Source: Aptenodytes patagonicus
Taxonomy: Eukaryota; Chordata; Aves; Sphenisciformes; Spheniscidae
Assembly: GCF_965638725.1 (NCBI RefSeq)
Contig: NC_134950.1
Location: 30,566,932 to 30,630,931, forward strand
Direction: 5' to 3'
Length of the DNA: 64,000 nucleotides
A program made the translations under genes and the position numbers. This document shows, one piece after another, positions 25,001 through 37,020 of this stretch (positions are counted from its first letter, which is position 1; each line of letters starts with the position of its first letter). The notes below the pieces were generated by a model. The model did no database searches. It saw nothing but the letters and a program-made list of their open reading frames with translations, and was not told the origin of the DNA.

Positions 25001-28000
25001 GCACTTCAAGACCTCTAAAGTAAGAGCAATTTAGGAAAGCTGGAACTTGCTTTAAAGGCTTTTTATGGCAAGCAACATAGCTGCGTGGTTGAAATAGGGA
25101 TCTAGGAGTGTGAAGATTTTGACTCTAAATCTCAATCTTTGCCTAACCTCTATGAGTTTTAATTTTCCATATCTGTAAAACAGAGCTGTTACTCGGTGTT
25201 ACAGGGTATAATTAATGTTTGTTAAGCACTTGGACTCTAAAGTGCTGAAACATGACTTCCAGCAAGTAAGGAATCCCACTGAAACCAATAATAATACATG
25301 TATGCTCACGATGAAACACATGCTGGCGCACAGCTTCAGAGATCCTTGAAGGAAAGTTGCTAAAAATATTATAAATTAAACCAGGAGGAGAACATAGTCC
25401 ACTAAACCATTTTCAGGTGCATTAGTATCCTGGAGCTCATAGTGCCTGCACCACTCACTATTATAAGTTCACAAAAGCTACATTGAACAACTTTTAAACA
25501 ATTGCATTTTTACATACACAAAAAGGAAACAGATACTCTCAGTCAGAATTGACTTTTATTGTGGATTTTAAAAATAGCAAAAAACCAACAAAGAACAAAA
25601 AGCAAAATTCCCGCAACTAAAGAAAGCCCACTCCCACTCCCTCATAGCTTTGCCAGAAAAACCCCAAAGCAACCCCCCTAAAAACCAAAACCCCCAAACA
25701 AACAGAGCTGTGAAACACTTTTGGGTACAGCCCCATTCTGAATGGCTTGTGACTTCTCTTTAAGGAATATATCCCGTCTTACCACCGCTCTGTCACTGCA
25801 GCTTGTGAAGAGACCTTGATCAGACCATACGTTGTCACAAAGAATGGAGCCATGGATCCCTTCTGCTTCCCGGTGGGCTTAGGGGGCTGAACCTTGCAGT
25901 CTTCTTTACCTGTACACTACTTCTTTCTTCGACTCGGTCGATGCTTTTTCTTGAAATCTTACACATCTTCCTTATGAAGGTGAGCACTGAAACCATCTTC
26001 ATGTCTCCTGAGGTATTTTCTTTTGTGTGAACAGTGCTCAGAAGCCTTGATCTTAATTCTGGGTTTCTTATCCCAAAGCCAAAGTGACATCTAGAGAGCT
26101 TCTTGTGGAGGGTTACCCAACCAACGGGTAACGGAAAGGTTTTTAGACTGGCTAGAAATTCAGAGATATTTTCTCCTTCCATTTGGTTTCTTAGATGGGA
26201 AACATATATATATTTTCTCAGCTAGAAATTTGGTTTTGGTACTTAATGGTTTTAAAGCACCTCTATTAATTCTTTATATTCCATCTCACCTGGTTCCTGT
26301 GGAAAACATAAGCCTTTAAACACTGCAAATGTCACTTTTCCCCATTAGTGTTAGAAAACTGATTTTTTTTCTGACCACTATCTCTTATAGCATTTCCAGT
26401 AAAATCTGATCACACCACTGTGCATACATTTCATTTTTTTTCTTCTTTAGTATTATGTCTTTTATTTGTCCATTACCATTTATTTTTATACTTTTTACTT
26501 CTTTTTAACCCAAAAAAACTCTTCCACTGTCTGAACTATGTGTTGTTAAAGATCTCAGTCTCATCAAAATACTCCATGTTACTTCCATTTGCAAAGAGGA
26601 ATCGGATACTGAATACTTTTTACTGTAGACTACTCAAACGCACCGAAGGAGACAGAGCAGGAGCGAACTCTCCATGCCAGAGCAGACGGTGCATTTCTCC
26701 CTGTGGCACGCTGCCTCCACTGAAACGCAGTACCTCCACAGACAGCAGGCACCCCACAGATATTAAGGTGCGGTTCTCAAAGTCATAACCATCCCATTGC
26801 TAAATGCACCACAAAATGCAACACTCCTAAGTTTTGCATAAACTTTACACTGCACAGGCCCCAGATCAAATAATTCTGTGGTTTGTAACTGAAGCTGACT
26901 TTGAAAATATTCTCCAAGGAAGAGACAGTGAAAGACAAAGTTTAAAATAACTCTTGAACATTAAATCTTGCTCTTATCAAGCTCTTGTCTTCTGTACTCC
27001 TTTTTTAATCCTCTCCAAAGCTTTCAAATAGGTTCTCCTTTGAGAAAGGACCAAACATGCAACACTTCAGGAAGACCGCTTGTCTTTCGATAAAATGGGG
27101 GGAAAATGAAAAGCGGGCAGAGGAGGGGCAATGTTATTCTTACAACAGAAAACTAGTCACAAGCTTAGAGGTACAGATGACTCCATGTAAAGCCTTACCT
27201 CTGCCGCGTACTTCATCCCATCCACCGCGTGCTCGGAGCCGGCTTCGTCATTGGACCCCCAATGGAAGTGAATCTGTCGCAGCCTGTAGGTCCCGCTGAG
27301 CGGCCCCCCGGTCAGCACTGGAAACCCAAGCAGAGGAAAACGCTTCACTGCAGGAACGGGAGCCACCACCCACATCCTCTAACCTCACACCAGACTTCAG
27401 TCTTCGGACAGTCCCCTACTCCTTCTCAAAAGCTGTCTCAGATGGCTTCCCCTTTCTTTGAACTACTACAGAAACCCTCACTTGTCCAGGATATGACTTT
27501 CAAAATCGCATTTATGTGTAGATTAGTGGGCTATGGCCCACTAAAGGGTATGTTGTTATCACCAGGTTTGTCTTGCTATGGGCTGGATATTTCTCAGAAG
27601 ATGGGAAATTATTTCTATTTTGCAACTGGTTTCCTCTCTTTAATGTTTTTAAAAGAATCACTGAGAAATTAAGCTTAAAATATAGGTTTTATGAATAAAG
27701 GCGAGTATCAGAAAAGTATAATGTGAACAGAATTTCTTCTCCTCTTTGAAATTTGGAGGGAAGAAGGTGGAGCTTAAAAAAATTTTCAAGGCTCTCTCCT
27801 TCATTTGCAACTAGATCCAGTTACATCAGATTGAAGTCTGAGAAAAAGGAGCATATATTAACAAATAAAATGAAGCCAACACGACACATGCATTGTACAA
27901 CTGCAATATTACTGACACTTAATCAGCCATTTATTTCAACTTAACAGGCATATGGATGGGCTTTTCATTGTTTTGCTTTTGCAAGTCCTCATCTTTCGCT

Positions 28001-31000
28001 AGTCAGAGTTGGAAGCAAAACATGTCTGCACAGAGACTTGAATGCGAATCACATTCAGAAAGATTCCTTATTCACTGCAAAACAAATCACCCCACTCTCC
28101 CGGCTCCATATCTCCTCTGAGGGTTTGGGAATTAGTCTGGGGTGGTTTACTGGCTCATTATAGAGATTTTAAGGGGAAAGGATGGGAGCTTTAACCAGAT
28201 AGCTTTTAAATTAAGAGCACTGGGGAGGACAATAGTCATTTTTTCTCTCTTCTAGGTTTAGTCCAAAACCTAAACTTTGTTAGGAACAAAATACCACCAA
28301 ATAAAGATAAAAGAAGAATTTCTTAGTTGCCTATCTGCTAACACAAGTAGCCTGGCTAATGAAAGGAACTGGAACTGTTTATCTGTGGGGAAAAATATTT
28401 GACCTCCTTAAAACTTCAACTCAAAAACATGCTTTTACAGAGCCTATAAACCTAGTGAACAAAGGGGATGGGGAAGTGGCACTCCTAAAACAAATTCCTT
28501 CTTTCAAGGACTGAAAACTTGGAGGCAAATGATCCTAGAAATGTGTAAAGATCAGTGTTCTAACTGGCTGAGGGAAAACAATTACCCAGAAATGCATCAG
28601 CATTCAATGAAATACCTCTGCTGAAAAATGTGGAAAATGGCCTGATGATGTATTTGTACTACATCATAACACTGACGGTAAACCCCTTCCCTTCCAACAG
28701 CAATTAAGGAAGAGGTTAGTCAGAAGCTATTTAAGGCAAATATCAGTATCTCAAAGTTTGAAAAGAGCTGGAAGAAGAGATCTTTGAAACATCAGTAGAC
28801 GAATTTCAGAGAATGGAACTAATGTGGTACCAAAGAGGATAAACAGGATTACACAAACAGTTACAGACTTGACAGCCCGGTTTCAATGCTGGCCAAAGTG
28901 AAGAAATAGTTCATATGGAAGTCAGTTAATAATGTATTAAAAGATGCTAATGTATTTAGTACCAATTAATTATCTTTTTTGTTTTTTTCATAAAACCACC
29001 ATATGGCAGGAGTGCTTACTTCACAGGGGTGCCCCAGAGGCCAAATTTTGGCCCTAGAAAATTCAGTATTTTTTGATCAATGACCTGAAAGAAAACAAAA
29101 ACATTACTGATAAAGTTCGCCAGTGACAAATATTAGGGAAAATAGTGAATAACTCAGTTTATGGATACAGAAGGATTTGAATTCTTTGATAAGAAAGGCA
29201 TGATAATGGCCAAAATGTAAAGCCATGTATGTGGACTGAAGAATCTAGCCCATACATAGAAGATACGGAGTCTCCTGAAGGAGACTGGGGATTACATTTG
29301 TTCATTATCTGATCAACATCTGTCAGTGCTTTGCCATGACATGAACTATATCCTTGGAGATATGGCCTGAGGAAAGCAGTAAGAAGGGGATCACATTACC
29401 ACTGCTTTGGTACCATTGTAAGCCTACAGAAATACTATGTTCAGGCCCTGTCACTTCATGGATGGCGTTAGAAAGTGGAAGAGGTTCTTGGTGTATTCGT
29501 ATTTGTTACTTTTTTTTAAAAAAAAGGAGTTTAAAGGCTGAGTTGATCTAACTCACACCAGAAATAAAATGTGATTTCGATTTTTTTAATTGTGAGGGTA
29601 ATTAACAATTAGAACAACTTACCAAAGGCTGTGGTAGGTTCATCATCGCTGGAAATTTTGAAATCAAGATTGTATGTTTTTCTAAGAGATGTGCTTTAGT
29701 TCACCCACACCTACTAGGCTTGAAGCAGAGATTAATTCTGGGAAGTCCCGTGGCATCTGACACACACGAGGTCAGACCAGATCACTGACGGTCAGCTGAT
29801 GGCTTTCAGGCAACATCCAATGTTGCTTGTATCGACAGGAAATTTAAGAATTAAACTAAGACTGTCCGGGAAAGCAAAGTATGATGTTGTCTCCATCTAG
29901 GTCTCTCCTTGTTGCCACTATAAGCCAATAGTTCCTCAGGACTAATGGACAGGGTGATCACAAACTAGTCCCCCTCTGGCTTTGACCCTTGTGAATGCAC
30001 CATATGGGTTTGGATCCTCAGCTAAGCCTCACGCAACCACAAGAGGATCTTATTGCTCATAGAAACTGCACTCCTACAGTTTTGAGGGGAGGTGTGCTAG
30101 CTAGCCTACCACCCAAGAGAAGGTTTTAAAGATGAAGGCACTAATATTACAAAGACTATGCTAAACCAGAGAACTTCTAAATAAGAATTACTGCTTGCAA
30201 AAAGGGAAGCTACATACTCCTAGAAAAGACTGGGACAATAACACTTTTCAGAAAAGAAAAGGCATCACTTGGTATATATTTAATTTGTTCTGTATTGGCT
30301 CTTTCCTGACACAAGAAGTCCAAGTATGGATTGTAAAAGGGAAAAATATATATAACCAAACCTGCAGCTAAAGTCAGATAAGAGACTTGAGCGATTCGGT
30401 TGGAATGAACCTGTAATGAGACACAAAGGATTCATCTGCAGTGAGAGAGAGAGCAGCATTTCAAAAATTGTACACAACACTGTTCAAACAGGGAGGCTGA
30501 CACTATCTAGCTGGTTGGGGTGGATCAAACCATCCCTGTGTAAAGGGAATCCTATCACTTTCTGAGAAATGCAACCTCGAACTCGTGTCCAAATATGTTC
30601 CCGCATTGTATCATGCTGAAAGACATGAAAGGGAAGGAAGGAATCTCTCACCCGGAGCAGCAAAGCCTTACTGTTTATGAAGAGTTCATACCAGGCAGTG
30701 AGACATGCTCAGGCTGTATGCACTCTATTCAGGAAACAGTGGAAGAAGACACAGTGCAACAGGAAAGAAACAAACCTGATTTGTTGACGGTGTCATCAAA
30801 CTCAACACTGGTGGAGTGCCCGTTGTTGAGGATGATTTTAGCAGAAGCCGGATCGTAATTGGGATTTAGAGGACGGAGAGAGGGATCATACTTGGTTTCC
30901 TCAGTTTTGATGTCGATGGGTGACTGACGGTCTCCATTAGCGACAGGAAAAACCTCCTTCCAGTGGGCAGGCCCTGCAACGCATTGGAGGAGAAGTCTAA

Positions 31001-34000
31001 ATTGATGGCAGCACCCTGCTTCATGTGAAAGAAGACTCTCCTTGAATTGTTCTTGTTTGCATCTTTTAAACTCAAAAAGGGCGCATCAGAAAAACACAGA
31101 TCAAAATATTCAGCTACTTTTGCTGCACCACATTGCAGCTCTCAGGACCCCTTTATCTACCTTGCATGGTGTATCTAACTGTATTTGGCCTTTGAACAAA
31201 GCCACATGCAGCAGGTAGACATTTAATTATACACAGTTAAGACTCAACTATGCACAAGACATATCCAGCAAATGCTCATTCAAATCAAGCATCCTGTATC
31301 CAACAGGTACTGTGCCCCAATAAATATTTGACATGCCATTTTTGCCTAATATCATGTCTCATTATGTCTTTAAGGATTACCTCTTATCTATCCAAAATCC
31401 CTGCTTTAAGCATTTTTTTATACCTTAGTCATTGGCTGCAAAAGTCCTGAGAACACATTTTCTACTGACTACGCTGAATAAGATGGGGAGATGTCAAAGA
31501 AGATAAAAAGGCTGAGTGGTGCATGGCCTCTCCGGGGGCCTGATGGCAGTGCCTGTAACCTAAGCATCGCTGCACAACTGATCACCTCCTCCCAACCCAT
31601 CGACCCTGCAAACCAGCTATCACAACACAAGAGTGTCACTCTCTAACCATGAAGTCTACACACACACACGCACACATACATACACACACTAGGATAGTGC
31701 TGACAAAATCAGCAAAGAACAGGAACACTCAGGACAGTGGTGCCTGCACAAGGTTTGGATTTCTACCACCTCCTGCTGATAAATGAGAGTAGACCTTCCA
31801 GAGACAGACTTGCACCACCATTCACCAGTTAGCTAGAAATTAAAACACTAAAGAAGCTGTTAATCAATAACCTTCCTCTCTCCATGCAAGGTAAGCCGAA
31901 AGTCAGCTGAAAAGCATTGTCTCTGTAAATCAACAATATGGATATGAGAAAAATGGCAAATGTCATTCTAAAATAGTAAGAAAAGCTTCACTGATGAGAT
32001 GTGTGAGGTGTCTGTTCTTATCTACTAAACATCAGAGAGTGCTCATTAAGAATATATGTGCCATTGTTGAACCATATTTGAATAATAAACAATGCAGAAA
32101 GAGGCCATAGCAGAAAAACAGGAACAATAAGTTGCTTGGGGAATATGTTCTATAAGGTAAAGATAGCAAACAAGGTTTAGGATGGAAAAGCGGGTAAGGT
32201 AAGGGAAAAGGGAAAAGGGAAAAGGGAAAAGGGAAAAGGGAAAAGGGAAAAGGGAAAAGTCTGCCGGGCTAATGATCTTTCAGTATTATAAAGAGCATAG
32301 CACTTGTTTTTCCTCCAGGCTTATCATGGGTAAGAAGCATAATAAATTAACTATATATAAGAAAAACTTAAATATGAGCATCAGAACCTGATCTTGTAAA
32401 ATCTGCATCACTGAAAATCTCGTAACTCCCTATACTGAAGGTAACTGATCTCGGCCTGTTGGTTTGGGTCTTTCTGGATGACTTAGCACTTAAATAAACA
32501 TGATGACAAAAAAGGATTAAAATGTATTATGCTGTGATTAATAGTCTAACATCAAAAGTTGTCAGATAGTTTTCTCTCCTCAACTTCAATAGAAGTGAAC
32601 ATAGCTCAGAAACTCACAGGTGCTAAAATAACCCAAGCGCCCCAGCAGTAAATCAGGGAGGGAAGCGTCCCACGGCCCTGTGGGGAAGCAGCTTGCGCAG
32701 CCACCTGGGCAGAGCCTGACTCTCCTCTGAGCAGCCCCAAAAAATAGAAGAGGGAAGGAGTAACTTGTAAAGACCAGCCTAAGAATTAAACCTCAGGTAG
32801 AACAAAGGCAAGGACCTTCAGTCCTGAGTTTGTTAAAAAGTCCTTTTGTTAATGACTTCGTTAACTACACTCATTAAGCAAACCGCTTCTACGGCAGAAG
32901 GTAAAAACCCTACTGGTTTGAAATATAAAGCTGTTTTAACTTAATTCTTCTCACTTCACAAATGGTCATCAAAGCTATTCAATATTTTAATTATGTACAG
33001 TTTAGCATATGATACAATTTTAATTGTGTTTAGATCCCAGTACCTTGTAGTTAGAAATGCAATGCACAATTTTATTAATTGAAGAAGCACCACTCCATCA
33101 TTTATACATAACTAACTGCTGTGATTTAGGATGCTTAGAAGAAGCTTATTGCTACTTAATTTTAATGCTTAGAATGTTCCTAAGCTGAGGAAAGGCAAAA
33201 TATATTTATGTGCTTAACTACCTGGTCCTATTGCTCCATCTCAGCAATAACTATAGTTATTGTACAGTAAATAATATGAATGATTTGCATTCATAAATAA
33301 TATGAATGTTCCAAAAAGAGGATCCAAGGCTGTGATTCTGGCATTAGCTAATTATTCAACAATAAACTTCAGTTCTAAAAAGACATTGTACCTGCTTTTG
33401 TACTTGTCCTTAGCGGATGACCAAAATCATTTGCTTTGGTGATTAAACATCTGTCATTAACACAAGACTGCCAGAAATCTGACCTTTCAAAATACACAGG
33501 AAAATATCAAGAAACTTCAGCTCATTTTGTACCACTTGGTTATATCAAGTGGTATTCCTTACTAGATTACCTACCAGCAATCTAATACAATTATCATACT
33601 CCTGCCACTCTGTGAAAACTGTGGCTCAATTCATTACTACGGACCCCATCCCAAAGCAAACTTTGTGTATGACTGTTGGAAAATAAGTCATTACACTCAG
33701 AAGAGATGCTCAAATGCATGCCAAACAATCAGATTCAAGCCAGTGGGATCTCCAGGGTGAAAATGTCTTCTGAATTTGCACCTGAATTATATGCCTCCGT
33801 CTCAACAAATGTACAGTTTAATTTTCTAGAGATGTACTCTAAGACATACCCATGAAAGTGTAACTCACCAATTCACCTCCCTTCATTCTCTAATTTGTTG
33901 AAGGAATGTGATTAAATATACCAATTTTTGAACTTATGAAATCCCCTCCTATTGATGGGAAAATGTTCTTTTGCTAGAGGAGATTACCTAGTAGCTCTTA

Positions 34001-37000
34001 ACAATCAAAGCCATTGTGACCAAGATTTAGGACAAAAAACTGAACCATCTGCTCTCAAGATTGCCCGCCTTTATTTTGGACACGGAGTTACCAAATGCAA
34101 TGCACACCTCTGTCACTTTTAGATTAGACTATTGCTACTTACGGTACCCACCAGCATTGGACACATTCAGTTCATGAACTAGATGTCCTAAGGCAGGCAG
34201 TTACGAGTTGTCAGGAAATGCAACTCGCTGTAGCACCTAACAGCGGTGCTCTTTTACCCAGCTGGAGTTAAAGGTGATGAGTTTCATCAAAAGGCTAGAC
34301 CAACTTGAAACAAGCCTAGCGGAGACATCGCAGGATACGGTTCAGTTGCAGTGAGCCTCTATACTTGCATAAATAGAGTACGTACAGGTGAAAACATGGA
34401 TTCTTTTTTTGGATGGTTTGCTATTATATGCAGAAAGTTTATTAGTTTAGTATGGTCTGACCTTTGCAGGATCATACCCGCATTTATTCCTAAAGAGAAT
34501 CCATTGCCCAGTTTATCATACACAAAATGCTTAAATTTATAAAGTTAGGTTTGCAAGTAATTTAGCTGCGTATTAGGTTACAATAAGATTAGCTCTAATA
34601 AAAACAATTGGAAAATCATAACGGGTAAAATTAAGTGCTGTATAAGGAATTCATATCCCCTTTTATTTATAAAACACCTCAGTGTTATAGTTGTAACTAG
34701 ACCAAGAGACATTTTTGCAGTAAAACACAATACATGTAAGTACTTTCCATATATTTTATTAAACAAATAGTAAACTGAAGGCAATTGATTCTCAATTTGT
34801 CTTTTAACTAAGGCAATTCCCCGGTTAACTAAGGGGACTGTTTCTGTGAAGGGGTGAGAACATTTCCCTCGTCACAGGAACCTTGAGCAGCTAAGAAAAG
34901 CATGCATGATGCCACACTGAAGCCAGTTTTCAAGATCTCAGTAATACGCCTCCATACATAAGCACCATCAAAACTGTGAGGCAAGAACAGTGGCGAGAAA
35001 GCAAAGGCCAAGGTTTGCGTAGAAATAAAACAATGCCTCTTCGCATTTCAGAAATACGTGCATCAGAGCAGGGGAGAACATTTAATTCTGTGTATACCAG
35101 TCAGACCATGTCCTTATACATAGATATACCATATACGCAGGCATGTATGTGCAATATTTGGCAGCTACTTTGTGCACATAATGATTTATGATGCAGTTGT
35201 TATTGCTAAAGGGCAAATGAATTTTTGCCTGGTTTAAAAAAAACAGTGCTTTTATCACTGCAAGTAACAAATGCAGAACTCAGAGTGAATGCCGATGTCT
35301 TTCCAACTCTTTATGAAATCAACTTTAATATATGACTGCACCAAATGTAATTAATTACACTTTGTTGCTACCTCCTTAGTTGCGAAAGCTAATCTTAGTC
35401 CCAGGGAAACTATTCAGGGCCATGCAGGGCAACAAAATTTTTCAAGAATTAGAGCAATCTCCTGCAGCTGCTATTCAGCAAAACAAGAAACAAGCAAAAC
35501 CACTAAAATAAATGCACAAAAAGAGAAAAAGCTGAGAAATAAAACTGATGCTAGGGAAGAGCAGTGAAGTGTTGGACATCCACGCCTCTCACCATTAGTC
35601 GCCTGAGAGAGGCGGGGGGAAGGGGATGGACTGATGAGGAGCTACCCACCCCAGCTGCTGGGGGCTCCAAGAGAGGAGGGGGAGAAAGAGAAAGCCAAAC
35701 TCCACCCCAAACATGTTATCAGCCAGTAAACAGAGTTTTATAGGAGAAATGGGGCCTCAAACAAGGTCCAGGTCCAGATAGAAATTCTGGTGCCCTCCCC
35801 TTCCTAGAAGTTGAGAATAGCAAAGGAGGAGGGATAGGATAAGGGAGGGAAAGTGGGCTTCTTATCTGGATGGTGCAGGTGAAGTCCACAGCACTCTTGG
35901 AAAACATATGGAGAAACAAATTTGAAAAACAAGACCCATTTACGTCTTCAGGGGAGGGGTAGAGTAGACTGCACAACCATAGATAACACACCTAATCATT
36001 GCAACATCGCTGCGATCCACCACCACCCAGTTTTTCAGGAAAAGTATATCCATCCAGAAAAGACTGAACAAAAGGACCAGGCAGGAAAGGTAGTACTTGC
36101 GCAAACAGTATGCCAAACTCCAAGTAATAATATAACCGAAGCATACTCCTATAGGCGTTAGTATATGCAAATATATAGCTCTCTCCTTTTACTATCATGG
36201 TGTTTTATTTCTCTGTGTATTATAACAGACAACGTAAGTTATTCCATTTACTTTATCAGACCTGACTTTCCAATTTACAAAAGCACTTTCATTTCTACTT
36301 GCATGACTTGGGAGCCGGTCTGCACAGAGGAGCCGCGTTTGCATGACTTAGAATGCAAAACAGAGAAAAGTCTTTAAGCCCGCTGATGAGCACATCCTGG
36401 GACTTCAAAGACCGACAAGATTAAGGAAACCATGAAACAACTGAAATCCAAAAGCATCTCCTCTCAGGTGCATAGTTATACATTCAAATGACCGACTGTA
36501 GTCCCTAGTATTACCCGCCGTGTAACAGAAGCAGAACACAGCCGGCGTCAGAAAGGCACCGCCGATAAAGCAGCTCTGATCAGTGTGACCGTCTAATAAA
36601 TACTCGATATGTGCACGCAACTGATTAACTAGACAAGCAAACGAAATCCCTACAGGGAACGAGACAGACCAATTTTTCCAACTCAGAGCCAACCCCCGAC
36701 CCGACTCCGGCAGGCGATGCCGCACGCATGAAACACCTCTCTCAGCAGCCAGCCTTGCATCATTTCGAGACAAAAATCTGCTCGGTCTCACGTTGCAAAG
36801 CCTCGACAGCATTTCAGCCCGTTCAGCTTTCTCGTGGGCTCGGGAGCTGCCGAAGTCAGCTGCGGGAGGTGCCCTCGGGGGTGCCTCCGCTGGCCGCGGC
36901 GGGAGCGGCCGCCCCGACGGCCCCGCAGGGAGCACGGCGGCCGCCCCCGACCCCCCGTCCTCCTCCCCCCGCCGCCGCCGCCGCCCTACCGTTGTGCTCG

Positions 37001-37020
37001 TCGTATCCCCAGTGCAGCAT
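18975..37020 (-). CDS. CA13: carbonic anhydrase 13, complete seven-exon gene
   Basis: Cytosolic zinc enzyme for CO2 hydration. Exons in transcript order: 36990-37020, 30776-30973, 27199-27317, 23782-23877, 22588-22650, 21420-21575, 18975-19088. The spliced length is 777 nt, 258 residues plus stop (human CA13 is about 262). All junctions are GT-AG and in phase. Zinc ligands are His93 and His95 (QIHFHWG) and His118 (ELHVVHW); the proton shuttle is His63 (NNGHST); Glu105 and Thr198 complete the catalytic network (CA2 numbers are one higher). Val at CA2 position 200 (SLTVPP) and stretches such as [10 protein letters not shown] and [12 protein letters not shown] favour CA13 over CA1, CA2 or CA3. 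No signal peptide or membrane anchor is seen. The start is fixed because an in-frame TGA lies one codon upstream of the ATG. The N-terminus is a few residues shorter than in mammals. It shares a CpG island with divergent RBIS. Confidence 0.95.
19089..21419 (-). other. CA13 intron 6
   Basis: 2.3 kb, AT-rich. I see no exon or recognised repeat; short A/T runs only. Confidence 0.7.
21420..21575 (-). CDS. CA13: CA13 exon 6
   Basis: 156 nt, phase 0/0. It encodes [16 protein letters not shown], then [18 protein letters not shown], then [16 protein letters not shown]. It contains the Thr199 gatekeeper and the CA13-type Val200 (CA2 numbering). Confidence 0.95.
22036..22145 (-). repeat. CR1 LINE 3' end (CA13 intron 5)
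   Basis: It opens with three AGAATCAT-type units (the antisense of the CR1 ATTCTATG tail), then AGGTTGGAAAAGACCTCTAA and ATCATCGAGTCCAACC, the diagnostic 3' UTR of avian CR1. It lies on the minus strand. Only the 3' terminal part of about 110 bp is present, which is typical 5' truncation. It looks fairly young. Confidence 0.9.
22588..22650 (-). CDS. CA13: CA13 exon 5
   Basis: 63 nt, phase 0/0, encoding [20 protein letters not shown] plus Lys. The donor is ATCAAG before GTGAAC; the acceptor is TTAATAG. Confidence 0.93.
23782..23877 (-). CDS. CA13: CA13 exon 4
   Basis: 96 nt, 32 residues, from [14 protein letters not shown] to LAVMAVFLK. It carries the third zinc ligand (the His of Leu-His-Val). 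The donor is CTGAAG before GTAAGA. Confidence 0.95.
24745..24870 (-). repeat. MIR-like SINE fossil
   Basis: AAGTACTTCACAAACATTAA, then a stretch resembling CCTCACAAC.. GAGTAAAT..CTACCC, then TAGATAAGGAACGAGAGGCTCAGG. This is the antisense of the MIR 3' half, whose sense strand has GCCTCAGTTTCCTCATCTGT and AAGTGCTT. It is strongly diverged, as expected for a pre-avian insertion. Confidence 0.55.
25055..25265 (+). repeat. MIR-like SINE fossil
   Basis: The sequence runs through a core-like stretch (GTGGTTGAAATAGGGATCTAGGAG, shown as 25085-25110), then CTCTATGAGTTTTAATTTTCC, ATATCTGTAAAACAGAG and TGTTAAGCACTTGGACTCTA. This follows the MIR order of 'CTCAGTTTCC..CATCTGTAAAATGGG..TAAAGCACTTAG' in sense. 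It sits about 190 bp from an antisense copy. Confidence 0.6.
27199..27317 (-). CDS. CA13: CA13 exon 3
   Basis: 119 nt, phase 1 start and phase 0 end. It encodes [14 protein letters not shown], then [15 protein letters not shown], then VDGMKYAAE. It contains the first two zinc ligands (His-Phe-His) and the Glu106 equivalent in GSEH. Confidence 0.95.
27318..30775 (-). other. CA13 intron 2
   Basis: 3.5 kb. The middle (about 28.7-29.8 kb) is a decayed CR1-type LINE in the + orientation. The remainder is AT-rich with nothing recognisable. Confidence 0.65.
28690..29810 (+). repeat. old CR1/L3-type LINE fragment
   Basis: A decayed reverse-transcriptase C-terminal region. GGGGTGCCCCAGAGGCCAAA then TTTTGATCAATGACCTGA fits the 'G-V-P-Q-G-S..F-x-x-F-I-N-D-L' part of CR1-like LINEs. 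It is followed by 'AAGTTCGCCAGTGACA' (the F-A-D-D-T block), and near 29770 by GAGGTCAGACCAGATCACTG, the start of the 3' UTR of the old amniote CR1/L3 group. Many stops and indels show that it is ancient. The left boundary (somewhere between 28.6 and 28.98 kb) is uncertain. Confidence 0.65.
30776..30973 (-). CDS. CA13: CA13 exon 2
   Basis: 198 nt, phase 1 at both ends. It encodes [20 protein letters not shown], then [20 protein letters not shown], then [14 protein letters not shown] is a CA family signature, and the His of NNGH is the proton shuttle. Confidence 0.95.
31657..31690. repeat. CA-rich microsatellite
   Basis: Imperfect (CA)n with CG and TA interruptions, about 34 bp. Confidence 0.85.
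32201..32259. repeat. (AAAAGGG)n heptamer tandem repeat
   Basis: About 8.4 uninterrupted copies of a 7-bp unit (GGGAAAA in another register). The purine-only strand has regularly spaced GGG runs. Confidence 0.92.
36990..37020 (-). CDS. CA13: CA13 exon 1 (coding part)
   Basis: 31 nt encoding [10 protein letters not shown] plus the first base of Gly, with donor AACG before GTAGGG. An in-frame TGA at 37024-37026 excludes any upstream extension. Confidence 0.92.

Larger units (their letters stand above)
23878..27198 (-). other. CA13 intron 3
   Basis: 3.3 kb. It holds two MIR-like SINE fossils in opposite orientation (about 24.75 and 25.06 kb). The rest is AT-rich, including a T-rich tract near 26.42-26.52 kb, without recognisable content. 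Confidence 0.7.
30974..36989 (-). other. CA13 intron 1
   Basis: 6.0 kb, AT-rich until about 36.3 kb, then entering the CpG island. It holds a CA-rich microsatellite near 31.66 kb and an AAAAGGG tandem repeat at 32.2 kb. No exon is recognised. Confidence 0.65.
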
